DNA of 5,123 nt from Capsulimonas sp. (GCA_025963815.1 JAOQAA010000666.1:1-5123), one strand, 5' to 3'; numbered from the stretch's first letter, positions 1 through 5,123 are shown. The notes: generated by a model from the letters alone, not told the origin. Translations and numbers: made by a program.

Positions 1-159
1 CGATGGCTTTCCTTGTACTCTCGCGATATTACGGCGATCAGATCGTACTCTCAAGACAGCGAATTGCAACTTATGTGGCTTTATATACCATACAGATTTG
101 CCACCCGCCCCAAAGCTGATGTCGTTGATGACGAACTGGGGAACGTCGCGCGAATAGCC

Positions 160-636
160 TTACGCCCCCTGCTCCACGGCGATCCCGCGAAGTTCTCCAT
201 CAAAAATGGCGAACCAGCTGTTCGGAAACGGATACTCGTCCGTGGACGGTAAATTCTTGACGCCGTAAGCTTCAAGAACCTCCCGGGTATGGTCGAGGGA
301 ACTGTCCGCCGCCACCGAATAGCCGCGCGCCTCCATGGACTGCGCGATGGCGATCGCTTCCTCTGGGTGAGCATCCGAGACGCCCTCGAATTTATAGGAA
401 TCGTAATCGCGCGCCTGCATCGCCGCAAGCATCTCGGCCAAACTGCCGACGCGCTCTTCCCACCAGCCGTTATCGCCGCCGGGAAGAACGTCGGGAGCTC
501 CCGAAGGATTCTCCGTCGAACCACAGTAAAAACCTTCGCTGTCCGGAAGAAAAAAGCCCCAGCCGAGGTGGCCTGCGTATCCGAAGGGCAGCGGCGCATC
601 CTCCGCACGACAAAAAACAAACGCCACACCGGTCAT
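160..636 (-). CDS. Small protein of unknown function (158 aa)
   Basis: I do not firmly recognise this protein. The ATG at 636 is preceded at a 7-nt spacing by a strong Shine-Dalgarno sequence (GCAGGAG on the minus strand, 644-650), which fixes the start. The chain is acidic and rich in Gly and aromatic residues, with no signal peptide or membrane segment. Visible landmarks are GHLGWGFFLP (residues 22-31), YCGSTENPSGAP (37-48), PGGDNGWW (52-59), SLDHTREVLEAYGV (113-126) and a late Pro/aromatic patch PFPNSWF (136-142). The order of a His (H23), a mid-chain Cys (C38) and a later S-L-D-H motif vaguely recalls small papain-fold or LRAT-like proteins. The place where such a family would carry a catalytic Cys before LDH holds Ser here, so activity should not be assumed. 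It lies 104 bp downstream of the sigma-factor gene on the same strand, but an intervening promoter suggests separate expression. Its frame stays open beyond the TAA stop to the window edge. Confidence 0.8.
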   Translation of the reverse strand: MTGVAFVFCRAEDAPLPFGYAGHLGWGFFLPDSEGFYCGSTENPSGAPDVLPGGDNGWWEERVGSLAEMLAAMQARDYDSYKFEGVSDAHPEEAIAIAQSMEARGYSVAADSSLDHTREVLEAYGVKNLPSTDEYPFPNSWFAIFDGELRGIAVEQGA

Positions 637-643
637 TTCAATA

Positions 644-650
644 CTCCTGC
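644..650 (-). promoter_or_regulatory. Ribosome binding site of the 158-aa gene
   Basis: The minus strand reads GCAGGAG, 7 nt before the ATG at 636. It supports this start codon and shows that the minus strand, not the overlapping plus-strand frame, is coding here. Confidence 0.7.
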
Positions 651-702
651 ATCCATAGTTCCTGCGCCGGCTTTATCGTGAACGAAAGCGCGGCGAATGC
701 AC

Positions 703-731
703 ATTATGACGGATTGGAGCCGATCAATCAA
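703..731 (-). promoter_or_regulatory. Putative sigma-70 type promoter for the 158-aa gene
   Basis: On the minus strand TTGATT (731-726) is followed after 17 bp by CATAAT (708-703). These match the -35 and -10 consensus at 4/6 and 5/6 positions with optimal spacing. Transcription would start near 696, giving a leader of about 60 nt before the ATG at 636. The site lies in the gap between the sigma-factor stop codon (741) and this gene. I see no clear terminator in that gap, so read-through from the sigma gene remains possible. Confidence 0.5.
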
Positions 732-740
732 TATCCCGCT

Positions 741-2156
741 TCACTCAGGCATGGCAATGGCCGCAAGCAGCCGCTCAAGCGTCACGCCGGCGGCGGTCAA
801 CGCGCGCGCCGCCTCTCCTTCGTTCTCGCGGAGCAGCCCAAGCAGCAAATGCTCCGCGCCGGCAATCCGCTGACCAGCCCGCTTCGCCTCTTCCTGAGCG
901 CTGTCCAGCACATTTCTGGCGCGCGGAGCCAGCATCAGCGACTGACCTTCGGATTGGGCTCTTCCCGTACGTATCCCGCCCAGAATGTCCATGGCCATCT
1001 TATCCAGTGAGACGCCCATTTGCTCTGTAAGCAACCGCGCGACAACAGATGATCGGTCTTGTATTACACCAAGAAGGAGATATTCCGTGGAAACCAAGTT
1101 CTCATTTCGAGCAATTGCTTCTTTTTGCGCCTGAAGCACGATCTGCTGGGCCTCGTCGGAAAAGGCGCTCCAATAATCGGAGGACGCCTCGTTGGAAGCG
1201 CGGAACGCCGAGGCAACTGCCTGAGGATCGTCTTTCCGCAGAAGATGAGTGACGCCTACGGCATAGCAGGCCGCAGTCAGCAGGGCCGTTTCCTCTTGCG
1301 CATGCAGCAGCGTCACGGGAATCGGCGCAGTCTCCGGGTGAGCCTGACAGTATTCCACGTATTCCAGGCCCGAGCGGCCGTTCAGAGTTTCATCAATCAC
1401 CAGGACTTCATATCGCCGAAGAACATCGCATATCGGCAGATGATCGATTCGAAGTTCCGCCAGCTCGGCATTCGCCAGTACATCCGGTATGAACCCGGCG
1501 GCTTCGAGAGCGCTCTTAATCGCCTCCAGCCGATCCCCGGCAAGATGTGTCTGAAGGATCGCCGCACGGCGCGGCTGCCCCGTCGTGAGGTCCGTACGCG
1601 GCGCTGATGCTGTGATCGTTTCCGTCATGAGATCATATCCTTTCATATTCGCCGCCATTTGCCGCCGTCCACGATGGAGCCACACTTTCACGGCGCCTTC
1701 ACTCGTCGCGCCCAGAGTATCGGCAATCTCCCGAATGGACATCCGGTCGATGTAAAACAACCGCACGGCTTGCGCCTGGCGTCCCGGCAGACTCCGCAGC
1801 GCCCGAGCAATATCAAGACGGAGCAGCAGCGCCGCGAGATCATCCGGACTCGAGACTTGATCTTCATCACGAAGATCAAAGGTCTTTGGGCTGCGGCGAA
1901 GGCGCTGCGCCTCACGGCGTACGATGCTCTGCATCCATGAGTTCACGCGATCAGCATCTTGAAGATCGCCGATATGCATGCAGATTTGCAGCAAAGCGGC
2001 GGCGACGGCGTCCTGTGCGTCATCGTAATGCTTCAGAACGCCATACGCCTGACCAAATAACCTAAGACGCGCGCCATCGACAAGCGCCGTCAAGGCTTCC
2101 AGGTCGCCGCCCTGCGCTTTCCGCGCAAGGGTATATTCGTTGGTCAATGGATCCAT
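741..2156 (-). CDS. ECF-type sigma factor fused to a receiver-like domain and a double Clp_N domain (471 aa)
   Basis: Predicted alternative sigma factor that would direct RNA polymerase to a specific promoter set, with a long C-terminal extension. Sigma region 2 spans about residues 5-85 (LARKAQGGDLEAL, then DAQDAV at 47-52 and NSWMQSIVRREA). Region 4 spans about 110-168, with a helix-turn-helix at SIREIADTLGATSEGAVKVW (140-159). After a linker, residues 197-320 read like a CheY-type receiver: AAILQTH strand, LEAIKSALEAAGF helix, LVIDETLNGRSGLEYV around a candidate phospho-acceptor D255, PVTLLHA and a terminal LLRKD. Residues 330-466 hold two Clp_N repeats (FSDEAQQIVLQAQKEA...STEYLLLGVI and LAPRARNVLDSAQEEA...AEHLLLGLL), as in the N-terminal domain of ClpC/ClpA. 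ECF sigmas are usually about 170-200 aa, so over half of this chain is extra. I chose the ATG at 2156 because sigma homology begins just after it. The longer 496-aa frame from 2231 starts within 15 bp of the tRNA terminator hairpin and adds an unrelated segment. Neither start has a Shine-Dalgarno sequence. No anti-sigma gene is adjacent, so control may be built into the C-terminal domains (inference). Confidence 0.88.
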   Translation of the reverse strand: MDPLTNEYTLARKAQGGDLEALTALVDGARLRLFGQAYGVLKHYDDAQDAVAAALLQICMHIGDLQDADRVNSWMQSIVRREAQRLRRSPKTFDLRDEDQVSSPDDLAALLLRLDIARALRSLPGRQAQAVRLFYIDRMSIREIADTLGATSEGAVKVWLHRGRRQMAANMKGYDLMTETITASAPRTDLTTGQPRRAAILQTHLAGDRLEAIKSALEAAGFIPDVLANAELAELRIDHLPICDVLRRYEVLVIDETLNGRSGLEYVEYCQAHPETAPIPVTLLHAQEETALLTAACYAVGVTHLLRKDDPQAVASAFRASNEASSDYWSAFSDEAQQIVLQAQKEAIARNENLVSTEYLLLGVIQDRSSVVARLLTEQMGVSLDKMAMDILGGIRTGRAQSEGQSLMLAPRARNVLDSAQEEAKRAGQRIAGAEHLLLGLLRENEGEAARALTAAGVTLERLLAAIAMPE

Positions 2157-2164
2157 CAAAAGGA

Positions 2165-2193
2165 GAGAGAACAAGAAGCTCAAAAAGGTTACA
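2165..2193 (-). promoter_or_regulatory. Possible ECF-type -35 element (TGTAACC) upstream of the sigma gene
   Basis: On the minus strand TGTAACC (2193-2187) resembles the AAC-type -35 box typical of ECF sigma promoters. Seventeen bases further lies TCTCTC (2170-2165), a poor match to the usual CGTC/CGTA -10. If used, transcription would begin only a few bases before the ATG at 2156, giving a nearly leaderless mRNA. That would fit the lack of a Shine-Dalgarno sequence. Autoregulation is an inference, and the weak -10 keeps confidence low. Confidence 0.25.
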
Positions 2194-2240
2194 GGAGTAT
2201 TTGGAATGATCTCACGCCATAGCCATAGCATTCACAATGC

Positions 2241-2284
2241 AAAACACCCGCTCGATCGGATGTAAAATTCGATCGAGCGGGTGT
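2241..2284 (-). terminator. Intrinsic terminator downstream of tRNA-Val
   Basis: A perfect 15-bp inverted repeat (ACACCCGCTCGATCG at 2244-2258 and its complement at 2270-2284) flanks an 11-nt loop. On the minus strand the stem runs into TTTTGC, the short U-run of a factor-independent terminator. It ends the tRNA transcript 12 nt after the encoded CCA and insulates it from the sigma gene. In the plus direction only CCTATTTT follows, so activity that way should be weaker and there is no plus-strand gene upstream that would need it. Confidence 0.8.
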
Positions 2285-2295
2285 CCTATTTTGGT

Positions 2296-2370
2296 TGGTG
2301 GGCGATGAGGGATTCGAACCCCCGACCTCCTCGATGTGAACGAGGCGCTCTACCACTAAGCTAATCGCCC
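2296..2370 (-). tRNA. tRNA-Val (anticodon CAC), CCA encoded
   Basis: The complete cloverleaf can be drawn on the minus strand. The 7-bp acceptor is GGGCGAT paired with ATCGCCC, the D arm is GCTT/GAGC, and the anticodon stem is CCTCG/CGAGG around loop TTCACAT. The variable segment is 5 nt (AGGTC), and the T arm is GGGGG/CCCTC with loop TTCGAAT. The anticodon is at 2338-2336 (CAC), which reads the valine codon GUG. The mature body is 72 nt plus discriminator-following CCA encoded in the DNA (2298-2296). All stems are intact apart from G-U pairs, so the gene should be functional. It stands alone, with its own promoter and terminator. Confidence 0.97.
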
Positions 2371-2391
2371 ATGACTGGACGCGATGGGATT

Positions 2392-2421
2392 ATTATACTG
2401 GGCGCTCGCCACGAATGTCAA
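2392..2421 (-). promoter_or_regulatory. Consensus sigma-70 promoter of tRNA-Val
   Basis: The minus strand carries a perfect TTGACA (2421-2416) and a perfect TATAAT (2397-2392) separated by 18 bp. The predicted start near 2385 leaves a 5' leader of about 15 nt before the tRNA, to be removed by RNase P. Full 12/12 agreement fits a strong stable-RNA promoter and shows that the host uses a conventional housekeeping sigma consensus. Confidence 0.85.
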
Positions 2422-2580
2422 GCCGATCAAGACCATCCTAGCAAGAACATTTCCTGAGCAAGTAAGCTTCCAACTATGAGAGCCGCCGTAAAAATATGCC
2501 CAAGCGCGCAGGAAAAGAAGACGCAAGAAACGAAATGTCAAGGAGACGGGCGTATACGAAAGGCGCAGTGAAAGATTGTG

Positions 2581-3147
2581 ATGAACTCGCGAACCATTGC
2601 TCTGGGAGTTTTTATTGCCGTGGCGCTGATCTGCGGGGGGGCGACACTGAAATACCGACAGGCGCAGCGATCCCCAGCAAGCGCCACGGCAAATAGGAGC
2701 GGCAGTATCGGTGGCCAGGGCGTTGCGGGCTCGCCCGGCGGCGGCGCCGCCATGTCATGGCCGTCAAAACCCCTCGGTCGTCATGCGACCGAGCCCGAAC
2801 GGACTGCAGCCATCCATTGCGTTCAAGGGCTGATGGGAGCGTTCCAGCGGGATGATTACGCCGCCGCGCAGCAATATCAAGGCGCATTCGCCAGAGGCGA
2901 ATACCGCCAAGTTGAGAGATACCGTCAAGCGACCCTTAAAACGCATCCAGAGTTCGCACATCAGAAATCCGTGAAGTACGGGCTAGCCTACGCCGACAGC
3001 GGCGGACGAATGGTCACCCTGCAAACCAGCATGATCGATAAAGAAGGCAAAGTCTACAACCAGGATTTTGTTCTGATTCTGGAAAATGACGGGTATCGAG
3101 AACTCAGCATCGCCAATACTCCTCCCCATATGCGAGGTCATATATGA
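2581..3147 (+). CDS. Membrane-anchored or secreted DUF4864-like protein, first of a tandem pair (188 aa)
   Basis: Function unknown. Residues 4-23 (RTIALGVFIAVALICGG) form an N-terminal hydrophobic segment, an uncleaved anchor or a signal sequence. A low-complexity Gly/Ser/Ala/Pro linker follows (about 31-68). The C-terminal domain (about 72-180) resembles DUF4864 proteins, which I expect to have a cystatin/NTF2-like fold: AIHCVQGLMGAFQRDDY (77-93), HPEF (122-125), KSVKYGLAYADSGGRM (129-144) and a closing strand FVLILENDGYREL. The ATG at 2581 aligns with the start of the downstream paralogue (MNSRTIA versus MKPRTIA). An in-frame GTG lies directly before it at 2578 and would add one residue. 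The Shine-Dalgarno sequence is weak (GAAAGA, 2570-2575). Cys80 is shared with the paralogue. Cys18 is not in a proper lipobox (the preceding residue is Ile). The gene overlaps the next by ATGA, so the two are almost certainly an operon. The family call rests on remembered motif similarity. Confidence 0.85.
   Translation: MNSRTIALGVFIAVALICGGATLKYRQAQRSPASATANRSGSIGGQGVAGSPGGGAAMSWPSKPLGRHATEPERTAAIHCVQGLMGAFQRDDYAAAQQYQGAFARGEYRQVERYRQATLKTHPEFAHQKSVKYGLAYADSGGRMVTLQTSMIDKEGKVYNQDFVLILENDGYRELSIANTPPHMRGHI
3134..3138 (+). promoter_or_regulatory. Ribosome binding site of the second DUF4864-like gene
   Basis: GAGGT lies 5 nt before the ATG at 3144, inside the last codons of the preceding gene. 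Together with the ATGA stop/start overlap it indicates coupled but independently primed translation of the second gene. Confidence 0.6.
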
Positions 3148-3647
3148 AGCCGCGCACCATCGCCGCAGGAGCTTTTGTCGCCATGATGCTCATTAGCGGC
3201 GGCGTTGTCTTACGACACTTCCAAGTCAAGCACCCTCCAAGGCTTAAAGGAGAAGCGGACCGTGATTTCCGTGATTCCCATATGGGAGGCCCGCGCAACT
3301 GGCGCATGGCGCTTCCCACGGAGCGAAAAGATGCAATTGCCTGCATCGGAGGACAATTGGACGCGTTCAAGAAAGACGATTACAATAAAGCCATGGCCTT
3401 TCAGAGCGCCATGCTCCGCAGTCAATTCCGGTCACCAAACATGTTCCGCACCATCATTCGCCAAAATTATCCCGAGTTCAGCAATTCGAAGACCGTGGAG
3501 TACAAGAGTGCTTTTGCGAGCAAAAACGGACAGATGATGGCCATGGAGTTGTCGCTGACGGGCGTAAACGGCAAGGAAGTTCACGCCCTGTACCGATTGA
3601 TCCGGGAAAAAAACGGCTATCGCGTGATGGGCGTCGAGAATCAATAA
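3144..3647 (+). CDS. Membrane-anchored or secreted DUF4864-like protein, second of a tandem pair (167 aa)
   Basis: Paralogue of the preceding gene, function unknown. It has the same plan. A hydrophobic N-terminal segment (about residues 4-24, RTIAAGAFVAMMLISGG) is followed by a shorter, charged linker (25-58) with none of the Gly-rich sequence of its neighbour. A DUF4864-like domain (about 60-165) carries AIACIGGQLDAFKKDDY (64-80), RSQFRSPNMFRTII (92-105), YPEF (109-112), KTVEYKSAFASKNGQM (116-131), ALYRLI and NGYRVMGV. This copy matches the family pattern better than the first (QF.SP.MF...Y.P), so it may be the less diverged one. Cys67 is its only cysteine and aligns with Cys80 of the first protein. 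The start ATG overlaps the preceding stop by 4 bp. After its stop only 33 bp separate it from the convergent threonine ammonia-lyase gene, with no convincing terminator visible. Confidence 0.88.
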   Translation: MKPRTIAAGAFVAMMLISGGVVLRHFQVKHPPRLKGEADRDFRDSHMGGPRNWRMALPTERKDAIACIGGQLDAFKKDDYNKAMAFQSAMLRSQFRSPNMFRTIIRQNYPEFSNSKTVEYKSAFASKNGQMMAMELSLTGVNGKEVHALYRLIREKNGYRVMGVENQ

Positions 3648-3680
3648 TCAACACCGCGCTTCATCCAAAACACCAGCTGG

Positions 3681-4895
3681 CTACAGCAGGGTTTCCACGG
3701 GGTAACCATCACCACGCAGCGCCGTCAGAATCTGCTCACGGTGACTGCGGTCTCGCACTTCGATCAGCAGCTCGATACGGGTTTTACCCAGAGCGATATG
3801 CGGACTCAGCCGATTGTGACTGACGGTAATGACGTTTCCGCGCTCGGTGGCGACCACTTCGAGCAGACGCGCGAGCGATCCCGGGCGGTCATCGCAGGCC
3901 GTGAATAGATGCAGGTAACGGTCCGCGCGGAGCATCTCTCGCTGGGCGATATCCGCCAGCCGCAGCGCATCGATATTGCCGCCACAGAGGATTACCGCCG
4001 TTTCACCGCGCGCGTCGGCCTTGCCCGCGAGCAGCGCCGCAAGCCCCGCCGCGCCACTCGGCTCCACCACCAGCTTCGCCCTCTCCACCAGAAGCAGCAT
4101 CGCCTCCGCGACGGCGAAGTCTGAGACGGTCACCACATCGTCAGCGTATTTCTGAATGTACTGGAAGGTCCGCGCCGCAGGCGACTTGACCGCAATGCCG
4201 TCGCAGATCGTGCTGACGGGTTCTTCGCGCGGCAGAAGATGTCCAGCGTGGAACGAACGCGCCGCCGTATCGGCGCCTTCGGCCTGAACTCCGATAATAC
4301 GCACATGCGGACGGCTTTCCTTGATCGCCATCGCCACACCCGCGAACAAACCGCCGCCGCCGATAGGAATCATCACTGTTTCGACATTAGGCATGTCCTG
4401 AAGCAGCTCCAGTCCCAGCGTCCCCTGCCCTGCGATTACGCCGTCGTCGTCGTAGGGGGAGATGTAGACCGCATCGTTCTCGGCGACATAACGATGACAC
4501 GCGATCGCCGATTCGTCGAAGTTCTTGCCCGCGAGAACGACTTCGGCGCCGTAGCCTTCGGTCGCTTTCATTTTGGCGATGCTGGCCGTCTCGGGCATAA
4601 AGATCGTCGCCTGAATTCCCAGCAGCTGCGCCGCGAGGGCCACCCCCTGCGCGTGGTTTCCGGCGCTGACCGCCGCCACGCCACATCGCTTCTCAGCGTC
4701 CGTCAGCTGCGACATTCGGTAATAAGCGCCCCGAATTTTAAACGCCCCGGTCCGCTGAAAATTCTCGGCTTTGAGCCGCAGGGAAACACCATCCGCGAGG
4801 CGCTCTTCGATCGTATGGCAGGTCATCAGCGGAGTATGATGGATGACCGGGCGAACCACGGCCGCGGCGGTCTCGACATCGGACAAATGCAGCAT
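3681..4895 (-). CDS. ilvA: Threonine ammonia-lyase (threonine dehydratase) with C-terminal ACT domain (404 aa)
   Basis: Pyridoxal-phosphate enzyme that deaminates L-threonine to 2-oxobutanoate and ammonia, the first step toward isoleucine or a route of threonine breakdown. The fold type II catalytic domain covers about residues 5-320. The PLP lysine is K53 in RTGAFKIRGAYY, the substrate loop is SAGNHAQG (77-84), the phosphate-binding glycine loop is GGGGL (179-183), with EPSGAAG (278-284) and CGGN (304-307) further on. Residues 325-404 form one ACT-type domain (HLFTACDDRPGSLARLLEVV), typical of the roughly 400-aa class with a single short regulatory tail rather than the approximately 500-aa E. 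coli IlvA. The ATG at 4895 gives the family length and has GGGAG 11 nt upstream. An ATG at 4943 (+16 aa) and a GTG at 4976 (+27 aa) are in frame, but they add non-homologous sequence and overlap the divergent promoter. No other branched-chain gene is adjacent, so a biosynthetic versus catabolic role (ilvA versus tdcB) cannot be settled here. Confidence 0.95.
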   Translation of the reverse strand: MLHLSDVETAAAVVRPVIHHTPLMTCHTIEERLADGVSLRLKAENFQRTGAFKIRGAYYRMSQLTDAEKRCGVAAVSAGNHAQGVALAAQLLGIQATIFMPETASIAKMKATEGYGAEVVLAGKNFDESAIACHRYVAENDAVYISPYDDDGVIAGQGTLGLELLQDMPNVETVMIPIGGGGLFAGVAMAIKESRPHVRIIGVQAEGADTAARSFHAGHLLPREEPVSTICDGIAVKSPAARTFQYIQKYADDVVTVSDFAVAEAMLLLVERAKLVVEPSGAAGLAALLAGKADARGETAVILCGGNIDALRLADIAQREMLRADRYLHLFTACDDRPGSLARLLEVVATERGNVITVSHNRLSPHIALGKTRIELLIEVRDRSHREQILTALRGDGYPVETLL

Positions 4896-4936
4896 TCTTC
4901 TCTTCTCTCCCAAAGCTCTATCTCTCAAAATCAATG

Positions 4937-4966
4937 TTGACATAGTGACACTCGCTCCGATACAAT
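4937..4966 (+). promoter_or_regulatory. Sigma-70 type promoter of the PP-loop gene
   Basis: A perfect TTGACA (4937-4942) and TACAAT (4961-4966, 5/6) are separated by 18 bp, the same spacing as the tRNA-Val promoter. Transcription would start near 4973, about 24 nt before the ATG at 4997. A short direct repeat, TGACA-TAG-TGACA (4938-4950), overlaps the -35 box and could be incidental or an operator half-site pair. Confidence 0.7.
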
Positions 4967-4980
4967 CTGTTCTCACCCAC

Positions 4981-4987
4981 GAAGGAG
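4981..4987 (+). promoter_or_regulatory. Ribosome binding site of the PP-loop gene
   Basis: GAAGGAG sits 9 nt before the ATG at 4997. It marks the start of a gene that is cut by the window edge and lacks a stop codon here. Confidence 0.75.
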
Positions 4988-4996
4988 CCTCGACGA

Positions 4997-5123
4997 ATGA
5001 CTACCCCCGAACCGCCTGACGTGAGGCCCCGTCTCCTGCTCTCCTGGAGCAGCGGCAAGGACGCCGCCTGGTGTCTTCATACGCTTCAGCAGTCTCAGGA
5101 ATATGAGATCGCAGGGCTTCTCA
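4997..5123 (+). CDS. PP-loop ATP-binding protein, Dph6/DUF71 (diphthine-ammonia ligase-like) family, N-terminal part
   Basis: Only the first 42 residues are in the window and the frame runs off the right edge. After a short Pro-rich leader they read LLLSWSSGKDAAWCLHTLQQ (13-32), then YEIAGLL. This is a first beta strand followed by the PP-loop SSGKD (18-22) of the adenine-nucleotide alpha-hydrolase superfamily, which binds ATP for adenylation reactions. The hydrophobic-SWSSGKD-xAWxLH layout is that of the Dph6/DUF71 group, often annotated as diphthine-ammonia ligase or ATPase. In bacteria, which lack diphthamide, the substrate is unknown. The residue after GKD is Ala instead of the more common Ser. 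The gene has its own promoter and Shine-Dalgarno sequence and is divergent from the threonine ammonia-lyase gene. Assignment beyond a PP-loop ATPase needs the missing C-terminal part. Confidence 0.75.
   Translation, partial: MTTPEPPDVRPRLLLSWSSGKDAAWCLHTLQQSQEYEIAGLL

Noticed and set aside
2157..2231. A 25-residue N-terminal extension of the sigma factor starting at 2231
   Set aside because: It begins within 15 bp of the tRNA terminator stem, has no Shine-Dalgarno sequence, and adds a hydrophobic segment unlike ECF N-termini. Sigma homology starts just after the ATG at 2156.
2356..2541. A 61-residue minus-strand frame between the tRNA and the DUF4864-like operon
   Set aside because: It runs through the consensus tRNA promoter and into the tRNA itself, with no recognisable protein features.
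2527..2556. Possible ECF-type promoter (GAAAC ... CGTATA) before the DUF4864-like pair
   Set aside because: The spacer is 19 bp, longer than the 16-17 bp usual for such promoters, and CGTATACG is just a short palindrome. There is not enough to call a promoter.
2626..2640. Lipoprotein signal in the first DUF4864-like protein (Cys18)
   Set aside because: The residues before Cys18 are A-L-I, whereas a lipobox needs a small residue directly before Cys. The paralogue has Ser at this place, so the segment is better read as a plain membrane anchor or signal.
3673..3680. Palindrome CCAGCTGG between the convergent genes as a bidirectional terminator
   Set aside because: It is an 8-bp palindrome without a loop and is not followed by a T-run on either strand.
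4239..4940. A 233-residue plus-strand frame antisense to the threonine ammonia-lyase gene
   Set aside because: The opposite strand carries all motifs of the lyase. The plus-strand translation is rich in Arg/His and shows no domain, so it is a shadow of a GC-rich gene.

Overview
The window looks like an ordinary chromosomal stretch of a moderately GC-rich, free-living bacterium. It is densely coded, with a tRNA gene, housekeeping metabolism and small secreted or membrane-anchored proteins, and I see no mobile element, phage gene or CRISPR array. An ECF sigma factor that carries extra C-terminal sensory or Clp_N modules suggests an environmental lineage such as Armatimonadota (Capsulimonas-like). 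That placement is inference from domain style, not a proven assignment.

Layout, left to right. Bases 1-159 hold no assigned gene, but the frame of the first gene stays open beyond its stop up to the window edge. Bases 160-636 (minus) encode a small protein of unknown function with its own good ribosome binding site and a plausible sigma-70 promoter. Bases 741-2156 (minus) encode the most unusual gene of the window: one chain with ECF sigma regions 2 and 4, then a degenerate response-regulator receiver-like domain, then a double Clp_N repeat. Bases 2296-2370 (minus) are a complete tRNA-Val(CAC) with encoded CCA. It has a fully consensus promoter upstream and a 15-bp hairpin terminator downstream, which separates it from the sigma gene.

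Bases 2581-3647 (plus) carry two translationally coupled paralogues. Each has an N-terminal membrane anchor or signal segment followed by a DUF4864-like domain. They converge on a minus-strand threonine ammonia-lyase with a C-terminal ACT domain (3681-4895). Divergent from that gene, and cut by the right edge, is the N-terminus of a PP-loop ATP-binding protein of the Dph6/DUF71 type (4997 onward), with a recognisable promoter and Shine-Dalgarno sequence.

Functionally the genes do not form one pathway. The main candidate for a little-described system is the sigma-receiver-Clp_N fusion, which joins promoter recognition, a phosphorylation-type regulatory fold and a protein-substrate or adaptor-binding fold in one polypeptide with no anti-sigma gene beside it. 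The coupled DUF4864-like pair is the second point of interest.
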